Assembly (NCBI GenBank): GCA_002270465.1
Contig: NQOF01000005.1
Span: 310,001-374,000, forward strand
Source of the DNA: Blautia hominis
GTDB lineage: Bacteria; Bacillota; Clostridia; Lachnospirales; Lachnospiraceae
Direction of reading: 5' to 3'
DNA length: 64,000 nt
The notes under the pieces are model-generated. The model searched no databases. It saw only the letters and a program-made list of their open reading frames with translations, and had not been told where the DNA came from. Shown one piece after another: positions 25,929 through 34,032 of this stretch. The translations under genes and the position numbers were made by a program. How positions within the stretch are numbered: the stretch's first letter is position 1; the number at the start of each line of letters is the position of its first letter.

Positions 25929-27128
25929 TCATTCTATCCCTTTCAGGTAATCCTTCACTTTCTTTTCCTGCTCAAACAAGGCACAGCCGCCGGTATGCAT
26001 CTCCGTGAGACTGCCGTCCTCCCTCAGCCTGCAAAACAGAGGGGAATCCATAGCATCCCTGAGGCTGGTCTCCTGCAGACTGGTATCGGAATAAGGGGAG
26101 AACGGACAAGGCTCCGCCCCGCCGCTGGCATTGATATGAAAAAATCCCCTCCCCGCAGCAAGACATCCGCCCGATGCCCTCTCATCCCCGGGAAACGAAA
26201 TAAGGAGCATATCTCCCTGCATTTCCCGCAATATCTCCAGCCTGTCTGCCAGATATTCCCTGTCCCCATCATCCGGCGCCAGATTCCTTGTTTCCCTGTC
26301 TGCCGGCACGTATTCCACATAGATCACAGCTTTACAGCCCAGGAGGGATAGATTGCTAAGAAATGCATCTGCAGTAACCTCCTCCATATTTTCTTTGGTC
26401 ACGGTTACCGATACCCCATATAAGATATCCCGGCCCCTCAGATCCTCCATGGTCTGTATTAAACCGTCATAAATCCCGCTGCCTCGCCTGGCATCTGTCC
26501 TCTGCCTGTCGCCTTCCATACTGAGAACCGGCAGCAGATTCCTGTTATCCATAAAAAGCTGCAGATATGTACCTCTATCTGCCTCTCCTTTATCAGGCAT
26601 CTCAGAGACTGATTCCCCTTCCGCGCAGCGGGGCAATGTATCATTATTAATCATAGTACCATTAGTGAAAACAGGGAACAAGATATTTTTTCGCATTCCT
26701 GCCTTTTTCAGTACATCCGGTCTCATCAGAGGCTCACCTCCGGCCAGCAGGATAAAGCCTACTCCCATGTCCTCAGCCTGGGCAAAAATATCATCCCACT
26801 GTTCGGCACGCATCCCTATCCCAACTGCCTCGCTGCCGCAGGTGTGATTTGCCCGGGCGTAACACCCTTTGCAGTGAAGATTGCACTGGCTGGTTATGCT
26901 GGCGATCAGGAAAGGGGGCACATGTTTCCCGTTCTGCTCCGCCTGCCTGCGCTTTCCTGCCGCCCGTCCGGCTGCCTTAGCATATTTCAGCAGGTACATG
27001 GCTGATCTCGGATTTGTGAATGATGCTTTTTTCATTCCTTTTATAATATTTTCCACTCCGCGGCTAAGATACTGCTCCAATTGTAATCTCTTCATAATCT
27101 TTTCCATACCTTTCTCTGTCTGGGTCAT
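25929..27128 (-). CDS. radical SAM protein with SPASM-like C-terminus
   Basis: A 399-residue radical SAM enzyme. The SAM cluster motif is CNLHCKGC in ITSQCNLHCKGCYARA, followed by GFILLAGGEPLM and an RLxxL-rich barrel. Near the C-terminus, cysteines in GGCLAAGRG, EPCPFSPYSD and GGCALF suggest at least one auxiliary iron-sulfur cluster. The ATG at 27128 has GAAGG 5 bp upstream. The reaction is unknown. No peptide or protein substrate is encoded next to it. It shares an operator-controlled promoter with a TetR repressor, so it is induced by some ligand. Confidence 0.85.
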   Translation of the reverse strand: MTQTEKGMEKIMKRLQLEQYLSRGVENIIKGMKKASFTNPRSAMYLLKYAKAAGRAAGKRRQAEQNGKHVPPFLIASITSQCNLHCKGCYARANHTCGSEAVGIGMRAEQWDDIFAQAEDMGVGFILLAGGEPLMRPDVLKKAGMRKNILFPVFTNGTMINNDTLPRCAEGESVSEMPDKGEADRGTYLQLFMDNRNLLPVLSMEGDRQRTDARRGSGIYDGLIQTMEDLRGRDILYGVSVTVTKENMEEVTADAFLSNLSLLGCKAVIYVEYVPADRETRNLAPDDGDREYLADRLEILREMQGDMLLISFPGDERASGGCLAAGRGFFHINASGGAEPCPFSPYSDTSLQETSLRDAMDSPLFCRLREDGSLTEMHTGGCALFEQEKKVKDYLKGIE

Positions 27129-27139
27129 CGGCGCCTTCA

Positions 27140-27155
27140 GCTAGTGAACACTAGC
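27140..27155. promoter_or_regulatory. TetR operator O2
   Basis: GCTAGTGAACACTAGC, a perfect 7-bp inverted repeat, lies 12 bp before the radical SAM start codon in the transcribed leader. It is nearly identical to O1 in the promoter. Confidence 0.82.
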
Positions 27156-27168
27156 CTTTTTTTCTTTC

Positions 27169-27197
27169 ATTATAGCTAGTACACACTAGCCTGTCAA
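27169..27197 (-). promoter_or_regulatory. consensus promoter with TetR operator O1 as spacer
   Basis: On the minus strand TTGACA (27197-27192), 17 bp, TATAAT (27174-27169): both hexamers are perfect. The 16-bp palindrome GCTAGTACACACTAGC (27175-27190) fills the spacer, so a bound repressor would exclude RNA polymerase. Confidence 0.88.
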
Positions 27198-27279
27198 GTG
27201 AAAGTGACCGCACAAAACATAAGTCCGCCCATATCCTACACACAGCGTTGGTCCTGTCCAAAAACTTCCCATAAAAAAT

Positions 27280-27313
27280 GCAGACAATCACCGGCACTAC
27301 GATGATTGTCTGC
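27280..27313 (-). terminator. terminator of the hydrolase lipoprotein gene
   Basis: Perfect 11-bp arms GCAGACAATCA (27280-27290) and TGATTGTCTGC (27303-27313). On the minus strand a TTTTTT run follows. Confidence 0.85.
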
Positions 27314-27324
27314 AAAATAGGAAT

Positions 27325-27362
27325 ACCTCTTTATCCGTTAATAACCTCTTTATCCGTTAATA
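27325..27362. repeat. 19-bp perfect tandem duplication at a stop codon
   Basis: Unit ACCTCTTTATCCGTTAATA occurs at 27325-27343 and again at 27344-27362. The second copy contains the last codons and TAA stop of the hydrolase gene, so the duplication looks recent and does not change the protein. Confidence 0.9.
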
Positions 27363-28810
27363 AATCCGGCAATTGTATCTGTCACTTCATCAGGGATATG
27401 CTTTACCCCCTGATAACTGGCCGGGCCGTCCTCATATCTGCCCTCCATGAACATATGGCTCAGTCCGGGGAATGACACAAACTGCCAGTTGTCTTTCCCC
27501 TCATAGTTGTCTTTCCATATCCGGAAATCATCCATAGTCACCTGATAATCCTCCTCGCCCTGAAGGACAAGCACCGGCATGGTCATATCCTCTGCTTCCT
27601 TCACGGCATCGTAATCCAGCAGGCTTTTTATATATGTGAGATCCTGACCCATGATCTTTTCATCTTCGGAGAGGGAGTCTATATTTTTCATCTGTTCCAC
27701 TGCAGCAAAGGCTTGTTCATACACAGCCTTCTCCTGCTCTGACGGATTGGGATTCAGGCTCTGAAGAAACGTGTACTGACGCTCCAGCGTCTCCGCAAAC
27801 CCTCTGGCGGGACCTGCCATCATGACACAGCCGTCCGGCTTGGCCTCACGTGCAATTGCGCCCATCATCTGAGCCCCCTGGCTGTGTCCCACCACGTATA
27901 CCTTTGAAACGCCCTCCTGCTCACGCAGCATTTTAACAGCGGCAACCGCATCATTTACCGTTTCGTCATAGACTGTAAAATCCTTATCCTCGGCTATCTC
28001 TTTTCCATACACATAGGATATCTTGTCATAACGATAGGAGGCGATCCCCTGCTTCGCCAGGCCCCAGGCTAAATCCTGAAACGGTTTTAGCTGACCGGAA
28101 GCCTCATTTCTGTCACCGCTGCCGGAACCATGCACAAATACCACAGCCGGGTATTCCTTCAGATTCTTAGGTACTGCAAAAGTCCCCGGCAGTGTACGCC
28201 CCTCTGCTATACTCAGATCCATATCCGTCTCCGTCACATTTTCCGGTATGGAGACCTCTTCTTTGCTTTCCTGATACACAGAAGTGGTAACGCCTCCTAT
28301 TTTGCCCTCCAGAAAAGATATGGTCAGATTGATGGGCTGTACGGCAAAATCACAGGGGACCTGTACCACGTCATACCCGGACTGGGGCTCCCCTTCCCAC
28401 GCGGGCTGAACCTCTTTCAGCTCTCCCACTGCTTCCAGCGCCGCCTGAAAAGCTGCCTGGAACTGGCCGCTTTCCACTGCGGACTTCATCTGTTCTGTAT
28501 ACTCATAATTTCCTTTTATGTTATCTGTATTGCCTTCGATCAAATCTTTTACAAGCGTCTCAGCCGTAGTCAGAAGATCCGAGCTGCTCTCACCTGCTGC
28601 CCCGGATTCCTTCTCCTGGGCACCGGCCTCCTCCTGGACACCTGCCTTCTCCTGGGCACCGGCCTCCTTCTGGGCACCGGCCTCCCCCTGTGTATCCTCC
28701 GTCTTCTTCTCAGCGCCTTTGTCCCCTGCATCCTTGCCATTGCCGGAACAGCCTGCAAATGCAAGCATGACGGCAGCGCTCAGCACAGTTACCATTATCT
28801 TTCTTTTCAT
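27350..28810 (-). CDS. lipoprotein alpha/beta hydrolase with N-terminal DUF3887-like domain
   Basis: A 486-residue secreted lipoprotein. The signal ends with a lipobox at AFAGC. A low-complexity linker of repeated Gly-Ala-Gln-Glu/Lys units (about 30-70) follows. A DUF3887-like domain (about 80-190, ending VPCDFAVQPINLTISF) comes next, then an alpha/beta hydrolase domain with nucleophile elbow GHSQG, an acid candidate near LVLQGEEDYQV, and the His of FPGLSHMF. It is probably an extracellular esterase or peptidase. The DUF3887-like part is closely matched by the stand-alone lipoprotein at 51510-52058. AAGGAGG precedes the start. Confidence 0.85.
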   Translation of the reverse strand: MKRKIMVTVLSAAVMLAFAGCSGNGKDAGDKGAEKKTEDTQGEAGAQKEAGAQEKAGVQEEAGAQEKESGAAGESSSDLLTTAETLVKDLIEGNTDNIKGNYEYTEQMKSAVESGQFQAAFQAALEAVGELKEVQPAWEGEPQSGYDVVQVPCDFAVQPINLTISFLEGKIGGVTTSVYQESKEEVSIPENVTETDMDLSIAEGRTLPGTFAVPKNLKEYPAVVFVHGSGSGDRNEASGQLKPFQDLAWGLAKQGIASYRYDKISYVYGKEIAEDKDFTVYDETVNDAVAAVKMLREQEGVSKVYVVGHSQGAQMMGAIAREAKPDGCVMMAGPARGFAETLERQYTFLQSLNPNPSEQEKAVYEQAFAAVEQMKNIDSLSEDEKIMGQDLTYIKSLLDYDAVKEAEDMTMPVLVLQGEEDYQVTMDDFRIWKDNYEGKDNWQFVSFPGLSHMFMEGRYEDGPASYQGVKHIPDEVTDTIAGFING

Positions 28811-28915
28811 AGTGATTCCTCCTTACCGCCGTAAATCTGCGGATTTGATAAATAGTTACGTTGGTCTCACTATATCACACTGCTTTAAAATCACAACTGC
28901 CTTAACCCAAAGTAC

Positions 28916-28944
28916 AGAAAACCGGGAATAACGTAGATACCCGG
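28916..28944 (-). terminator. possible terminator of the GH1 gene
   Basis: On the minus strand CCGGG (28944-28940) pairs with CCCGG (28926-28922), followed by TTTTCTG. The stem is short, so this is a modest candidate. Confidence 0.45.
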
Positions 28945-28975
28945 ACCCGCCAAGCGGTTCCAATCCCTCTTATGT

Positions 28976-30331
28976 CTACAGATCTGCTCCATTATTTCTG
29001 ATAACTTCCGCATACCAGTGTGCAGAATCCTTCAGGATGCGTTCCTGCGTCTCAAAATCCACATAGACCATACCGAACCTGTCTGAATAGCCTTTTGCCC
29101 ACTCAAAGTTATCAAGCACGGACCAGGCAAAATAGCCATCCACTTTCACCCCGTCCTCAACAGCCCGGCCAAGCTCCCGCAGATATCTGTGATAAAAATC
29201 TATCCGGCCCGGGTCATGGACTTTTCCGTCCAGAGACACCGTATCCGCACAGCAGCAGCCGCTCTCCGTGATAACAATAGGTTTCTGATACCGTTCATAG
29301 AGGAACCGCGGCCCCCAATAGAGAGATTCCGGAACCACAGGCCATCCGTTGCCTGTCCTTGGATACCCTACAGGGCGTTCCACAGCCTCCCAGCCTCCTT
29401 TTCCGTCACTTTTCACTTTATATCCGTTGTAAATATTCTGCCCGTAAAAATCCAGGGGCTGATGCATCAGTTTCAGGTCATCCGGTTTAAAGTCCGGCAA
29501 ATCCTTTTCAAACAGCTTCAGCCCGTCCTCCGGATATCTGCCCAGCATGACCGGGTCGCTCCACCAGCTTACGGACCACATATAATCCGGCTTGTCCTCC
29601 ACGGCAAAATATGCTTTTCTAGCAGCCTCAATATCCTCCGGCGTATCCGCTGCCGGAATTACCGGATTGGAGGTTGGCGCATATCCAATCTGTGCGTCCG
29701 GTACCAAGCTTCTGATAGCCTGCACTGCTTTTCCGTGTGCCATCATCACATGATGGGCCATTTCCAGCACGCTGCGGCGGGACATAATATTGCCGGGTGC
29801 ATGTTCTCCGCTCACGTGTCCCAGCCCCACGAAGCACTGAGGCTCATTGAAGGTCATAAAAAATTTAACCCTGTCCCCAAATGCTTTTGCCGCCACAGCC
29901 GCATACTCTGCAAACCAGTCCACGATCTCAGGGTTCTGCCAGCCTCCCAGACGGTGCAGGGCAAAGGGCAGATCCCAGTGGAACAGCGTCAGACACGGTT
30001 TAATATTGTATTTCAGAAGTTCATCGATCAGAGCATTGTAGAAATCTATACCGCTCCGGTTGATCTCCCCTCTTCCCTCAGGAAAAATCCTGGACCAGGC
30101 AATAGAGAAACGATACGCCCGGATCCCCATGTCTGCCATCATTTTTACATCTTCTTTGTAACGGTGATAATGGTCACAGGCCACGTCCCCGTTGTGCATG
30201 GAAAATACTTTGCCGGGTGTCCTGCAGAAATCATCCCATACCGTGTAACCTCTGCCGTCCTCAAAAGCACCGCCCTCTATCTGATAAGAAGCGGTTGCTG
30301 TCCCCCATAAAAAGTCATCCTGAAATCCCAT
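28976..30331 (-). CDS. GH1 family beta-glucosidase
   Basis: A 451-residue retaining beta-glycosidase. The start MGFQDDFLWG at 30331 is used because GAGGAGG lies just upstream and FLWGTATASYQIEGG is the usual N-terminus; longer frames add an unrelated leader. The acid/base is E163 in TFNEP and the nucleophile E356 in ITESG. No signal peptide and no PTS-type 6-phospho recognition motif was sought in detail, so a plain beta-glucosidase or beta-galactosidase is likely. It appears monocistronic, with its own promoter 230 bp upstream and a palindromic element in the leader. Confidence 0.94.
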   Translation of the reverse strand: MGFQDDFLWGTATASYQIEGGAFEDGRGYTVWDDFCRTPGKVFSMHNGDVACDHYHRYKEDVKMMADMGIRAYRFSIAWSRIFPEGRGEINRSGIDFYNALIDELLKYNIKPCLTLFHWDLPFALHRLGGWQNPEIVDWFAEYAAVAAKAFGDRVKFFMTFNEPQCFVGLGHVSGEHAPGNIMSRRSVLEMAHHVMMAHGKAVQAIRSLVPDAQIGYAPTSNPVIPAADTPEDIEAARKAYFAVEDKPDYMWSVSWWSDPVMLGRYPEDGLKLFEKDLPDFKPDDLKLMHQPLDFYGQNIYNGYKVKSDGKGGWEAVERPVGYPRTGNGWPVVPESLYWGPRFLYERYQKPIVITESGCCCADTVSLDGKVHDPGRIDFYHRYLRELGRAVEDGVKVDGYFAWSVLDNFEWAKGYSDRFGMVYVDFETQERILKDSAHWYAEVIRNNGADL

Positions 30332-30406
30332 AAAAAAATCCTCCTCTGCATGATGGTATCTTACTATCCACAGCCCTGCAAATCCAATTCTGCAGACAGT
30401 ATGTTG

Positions 30407-30539
30407 GTAACAGTTCAGACAAGCTGAACCGTTACGCATCCAGCCATTAAAAATCGCTTCGCCATGGGCTGCATGCCTGCCGGCACTACTTTTTCATACG
30501 CTCAGCGCAGTAAATGCGCAGACCTGTCTGAATTGTTAC
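30407..30539. repeat. palindromic intergenic element, copy 1
   Basis: Termini GTAACAGTTCAGACA (30407-30421) and TGTCTGAATTGTTAC (30525-30539) are inverted with one mismatch. An internal 22-bp block (30505-30526) matches 37462-37483 at 20 of 22 positions. It lies in the 5' leader of the GH1 gene. Probably a small non-autonomous repeat such as a MITE or REP-like unit. Confidence 0.6.
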
Positions 30540-30559
30540 TAATGTTGATCTATATATTC

Positions 30560-30588
30560 ATATTAAGCTAAAAATCCCTTGTTTTCAA
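30560..30588 (-). promoter_or_regulatory. promoter of the GH1 gene
   Basis: On the minus strand TTGAAA (30588-30583), 17 bp, TAATAT (30565-30560). The leader of about 220 nt contains the palindromic element. Confidence 0.6.
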
Positions 30589-30658
30589 CAACTATAAAAT
30601 GGATCCGGACAAAACAACAGAAAGCACGCTCCGCGAACTTTCCATTGTTATGAATAAA

Positions 30659-30692
30659 CCGGAGCGGCAGGATCCCCCTGCATTTGCTCCGG
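30659..30692 (-). terminator. terminator of the third transporter operon
   Basis: CCGGAGC (30659-30665) pairs with GCTCCGG (30686-30692), with an inner GCAGG/CCTGC extension. TTTATT follows on the minus strand. Confidence 0.7.
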
Positions 30693-30702
30693 CTGTCTGC
30701 TT

Positions 30703-31536
30703 TTATATTGTGATGCCTGCCCGTCCAAAACGCTGTTTTACATAATCCAGGCTTTCCAAGTAAGCCGCATCACCGTCCAGATGTTCAATGATCAGCGGCA
30801 TATCCGGGTCTGTCCTGCCGGCAAGCTCTGCGTATTTTTCCAAATTCAGGGTTCCCTTCCCGCAGGCCGTCTCCCTAAACTGCATGGTAAATTCCTGTAA
30901 AAGGACCACATCTTTCAGGTGGCAGCTCCTGATATAAGAACCGAGTTTGCTAAAACACTCTTCCATAAACTCCTCATGATAAAAATATCTCTCCGGGGTC
31001 GTGATCCAATTGAACACATCCATATGCACGGCGAACCGCTCCCTGTCCACATCATGGATCAGCTTTACATACTCATCCGGCCCCATAGGATACATCCAAG
31101 GCATGGGTTCAATGGTATAATAAGTTTTTTTCGGATCGGCAGCATCAATGATCTGCTGTATGCTATCCACCACCATATCCCAGGTTTCCTGTGTCAGATT
31201 TTCTTTATAAGGGCCGTCCCATCGCTCTCCTCTGGAACCGGAGACATTGACACAGCATCTGGCGCCGATCTTATCAGCCAGCTTTAATTGCTCAATACAC
31301 CTAATAAGAGCGGCCTCCCTGACTTTGGCATCCGGGGAGATCGGATTACACCAGGCGCCCACCTCTGCGATGGTCAGTCCATATTCATGAGCTGCCTTTA
31401 CATATTCCTCCAGAAGCTCTTCATCACAGGTATGATCCACAGGGAAATTAACTGAAGTACATCCCATCCGGTGCATCTTCCCAGCCCATTCCCGTGGGCT
31501 TTTGTGCTCCAGAGGGCTGGATAATCCCAGTCTCAT
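30703..31536 (-). CDS. sugar phosphate isomerase/epimerase (TIM barrel)
   Basis: A 277-residue protein of the xylose-isomerase-like / AP-endonuclease-2 barrel family. It has metal-ligand segments in EVGAWCNP, YTIEPMPWMYP, FAVHMDVFNW, SCHLKDVV and LIIEHLDGD. The second ATG (31536) is taken because AGGAGG then lies 8 bp upstream. It is the last gene of an operon with a Gfo/Idh/MocA dehydrogenase, SDR, VOC protein and sugar ABC transporter. This suggests a cytoplasmic route that oxidises and isomerises an imported sugar or glycoside. Confidence 0.85.
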   Translation of the reverse strand: MRLGLSSPLEHKSPREWAGKMHRMGCTSVNFPVDHTCDEELLEEYVKAAHEYGLTIAEVGAWCNPISPDAKVREAALIRCIEQLKLADKIGARCCVNVSGSRGERWDGPYKENLTQETWDMVVDSIQQIIDAADPKKTYYTIEPMPWMYPMGPDEYVKLIHDVDRERFAVHMDVFNWITTPERYFYHEEFMEECFSKLGSYIRSCHLKDVVLLQEFTMQFRETACGKGTLNLEKYAELAGRTDPDMPLIIEHLDGDAAYLESLDYVKQRFGRAGITI

Positions 31537-31551
31537 CCGCATATCCTCCTG

Positions 31552-32022
31552 TTATCTGTCGCTCTCCAGCAGTTCCACAATACATTTCAGGTCTTTATAA
31601 GCATTCATGTAGGTATATCTTCCGCTGGCATCGCCGTACTCACCCTTCTGCTCCAGCACCATGCCGAAGTCCTCACAGCGTTTTACTGCTTCCGGCATTT
31701 TCATTCCCTTTATGTTGAATGCCACATGGTGAATGCCCTCTCCATGTTCATTCAGGTAATTTCTCCATGTGGAGGGTGCCTCATTTGGCTGGATCAGTTC
31801 AAGCTGGAGACCCGGGCCTACATCAAAAAATGCCAGGTAACTGTTGGCCTCCGGTGCCGGCTGGCCTTTAAATTCTGTCTGCGTTGTCTCATATTCCCCG
31901 CAGAGAGCTGCTTCCGGCTCTTCCACACCTAAAAATTCCGCCCATTTCTTCTTTGTGGCATTGATATCCTTCACAATAAACCCAACCTGGCAAACTAAAT
32001 CTGTACCGACTACTGCACTCAT
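31552..32022 (-). CDS. VOC-family (glyoxalase-fold) protein
   Basis: A 156-residue vicinal-oxygen-chelate protein. The N-terminal VCQVGFIVKDINATKKKWAEFLG and the later GIHHVAFNIKGM segment give the two beta-alpha-beta-beta-beta modules with likely metal ligands His/Glu. It resembles methylmalonyl-CoA-epimerase and glyoxalase-type proteins. Together with the second VOC gene at 37491-37943 it brackets the operon. Likely an isomerase or lyase acting on an oxidised sugar intermediate; not proven. Confidence 0.78.
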   Translation of the reverse strand: MSAVVGTDLVCQVGFIVKDINATKKKWAEFLGVEEPEAALCGEYETTQTEFKGQPAPEANSYLAFFDVGPGLQLELIQPNEAPSTWRNYLNEHGEGIHHVAFNIKGMKMPEAVKRCEDFGMVLEQKGEYGDASGRYTYMNAYKDLKCIVELLESDR

Positions 32023-32054
32023 ACTCTTTACCTCACTTTTCCTTTTTGTTGTTT

Positions 32055-33206
32055 TTATATTCTGCCTGCTGGCGTGCCTGTTTTTATAGGCTCCGGTTTT
32101 TCGCAGGTAGTTTTCATTTCATATACTTTCTTGTCCTGTGCTGATTCCATCATACCCGTGATGGCTTCAATCACATGGCAGGCCATCTCTGCATTAACCC
32201 TTGGCTTCCTTTTCTCATCTATGGCACAGGCCAAGTCCAGAACGCCGATCCCCCTGGTGTAATCACCTATATGGGGATACAGTTCAGGCAGTTCCACACT
32301 CGTGTCCTGCTTTTCCTTTGTCTCCCGGCTGTCATCATACAGTACATCCAGGGTCCTTTCCTTCCTGTAGACCCTGGGCCGCCCGCCGGACATATTGGGG
32401 TCCGGCACCTCCAGCGTCCCGTCTGTCCCATATATTTCAAACATGGGCAGATTGGAATGCCAGATATCAAAACTGATATTCATGCTCACGATCACACCCG
32501 AGGCCAGTTCTGCGGTTCCCGAATAATGAGTGGGTGTCTCAACCGGAACCTCCTGCCCTTTCAGAGGGCCTGTGTAAACCTTCCGCACCGGAAATCCCGT
32601 ACCGGAAAAAGCGCTGACCCTTTTCACCGGACCCAACAGCGCTGCCAGAGCCGTGAAATAGTACGGACCCATGTCATACAGCGGCCCTGCCCCCTGCCTG
32701 TAAAAATTGGCTGGTGCCGGATGCCAGGTCTCCACACCGTTTGACATCATATTGGCAGTTACATAGAGAGGCTTTCCGATCCATCCGTCATCCAGGATCT
32801 TTCTGCATGTCTGCAGGGAAGATCCCAGGAAGGTGTCCGGCGCGCTTCCCACAAGAAGCCCCTTCTCATCCGCCAGATCCATAACCTGCCTGGCCTGGGC
32901 AGCGGTGGGGGCAAATGGCTTTTCACAGAATACATGTTTTCCTGCCTGCAGTATCTTCTTATTCAATTCCATGTGAAACTGAGGAGGCGTCAGGTTCACC
33001 ACCAGTTCCACCTCTTCCATGGCAAGCATTTCCTCCACGGAACACCCTGACGGTATCTGGTACTTCTCCGCATGGCTCTTTGCCAGCTCCACATTCACAT
33101 CCGCACAGGCTGCCAGATGCAGGGAGGGATAAAAACGTTTGATATCCCGGATATAAGTATTACTGATGACTCCGCACCCCAGTATTCCAACATTTACATT
33201 TCTCAT
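32055..33206 (-). CDS. Gfo/Idh/MocA-family NAD(P)-dependent oxidoreductase
   Basis: A 383-residue dehydrogenase. The N-terminal Rossmann fold begins VNVGILGCGVISNTYIRDI. The typical segment KHVFCEKPFAPTAAQA (EKP motif near residue 95) and a C-terminal GFO alpha/beta domain follow. Such enzymes oxidise or reduce sugars and inositols, often by making 3-keto sugars. In this operon it could start the processing of an imported glycoside. GAGGAA lies upstream of the start. Confidence 0.92.
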   Translation of the reverse strand: MRNVNVGILGCGVISNTYIRDIKRFYPSLHLAACADVNVELAKSHAEKYQIPSGCSVEEMLAMEEVELVVNLTPPQFHMELNKKILQAGKHVFCEKPFAPTAAQARQVMDLADEKGLLVGSAPDTFLGSSLQTCRKILDDGWIGKPLYVTANMMSNGVETWHPAPANFYRQGAGPLYDMGPYYFTALAALLGPVKRVSAFSGTGFPVRKVYTGPLKGQEVPVETPTHYSGTAELASGVIVSMNISFDIWHSNLPMFEIYGTDGTLEVPDPNMSGGRPRVYRKERTLDVLYDDSRETKEKQDTSVELPELYPHIGDYTRGIGVLDLACAIDEKRKPRVNAEMACHVIEAITGMMESAQDKKVYEMKTTCEKPEPIKTGTPAGRI

Positions 33207-33289
33207 ATCTGATTCCTCATTGTATTTCCATATGTGTTCCGGGCCTGCCTATCGTCCCGGGATCAAATAGCAGATTATTTCCTCACCCC

Positions 33290-34024
33290 TCAGTATGGCA
33301 TTGGCTCCCCTCTGTAGTTGATAAAAGGAACATCCATATCAGGTATCTGTTTTTTCCTGTCCAGAATGTCAAACAGCCCTATGGCTGATTCCGAAGGCGG
33401 GATCTGGGCATTCTCTTTTCCCATAATAGTATCCATGCGGCCCGGATGGATCATATAGATCCGCATATGTCTATCTGCCTTCTCCTCTGCCAGATAGTTC
33501 CGTATTTTCTGCGTATACATATTGGCAGCATGTTTTGATACTGAGTATGCCAGATAATTGTAGCCCTGAGGCGTTAAATGTCCTGCCTCGGACGTGATAT
33601 TCATGATACATGCATCCTCAGATGCATACAGCAGACCGATAAAATATTTCAGAACAATAGCCGTACCTGTCACGTTCACATCCAAAGTCTTTCTGAACAT
33701 ATCCACATTTAAGTCAGCCACAGCATCACCCGGCATTACCATTTTTTCAAACAGCACTCCCGCGTTGTTTACAAGAAAATCTATGTGTCCGTACTTCTGA
33801 CGCAGCCGCTCTGCCGCACCTTTTACCATCTCTTCATCGGTTACATCCATCTCCATGATCAAAAGGCTGTCGGGATACTTTGTTTTCAGCTCCAGCAGAT
33901 CACGGGCGTACGCTTCATCTGCGCCTTTCCTGCATCCGGCCAGCATCGTGTGGCCCCTAAGCAGTCCTTCTTTTACCATCTCATAGCCCAACCCCCGGTT
34001 GGCGCCGGTCACTAATCCAATCAT
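33290..34024 (-). CDS. short-chain dehydrogenase/reductase
   Basis: A 244-residue SDR. The cofactor motif is TGANRGLG at residues 6-13. NNAG (about residue 90) and the catalytic YSVSK (Y...K) follow, with the active Ser in the MNITSEAG segment. AGGAGG lies upstream. It lies between the permeases and the Gfo/Idh/MocA gene, so it probably handles the same sugar-derived alcohol or ketone. Confidence 0.92.
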   Translation of the reverse strand: MIGLVTGANRGLGYEMVKEGLLRGHTMLAGCRKGADEAYARDLLELKTKYPDSLLIMEMDVTDEEMVKGAAERLRQKYGHIDFLVNNAGVLFEKMVMPGDAVADLNVDMFRKTLDVNVTGTAIVLKYFIGLLYASEDACIMNITSEAGHLTPQGYNYLAYSVSKHAANMYTQKIRNYLAEEKADRHMRIYMIHPGRMDTIMGKENAQIPPSESAIGLFDILDRKKQIPDMDVPFINYRGEPMPY

Positions 34025-34032
34025 ACTGCCTC

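Noticed and set aside
28570-28764. 64-codon frame with Arg-rich tandem repeats
   Set aside because: It is the alternate reading of the Gly-Ala-Gln-Glu repeat linker of the hydrolase lipoprotein.
29189-30310. 373-codon plus-strand open frame opposite the GH1 gene
   Set aside because: Long only because GH1 codon use leaves few antisense stops; no family features or ribosome site.
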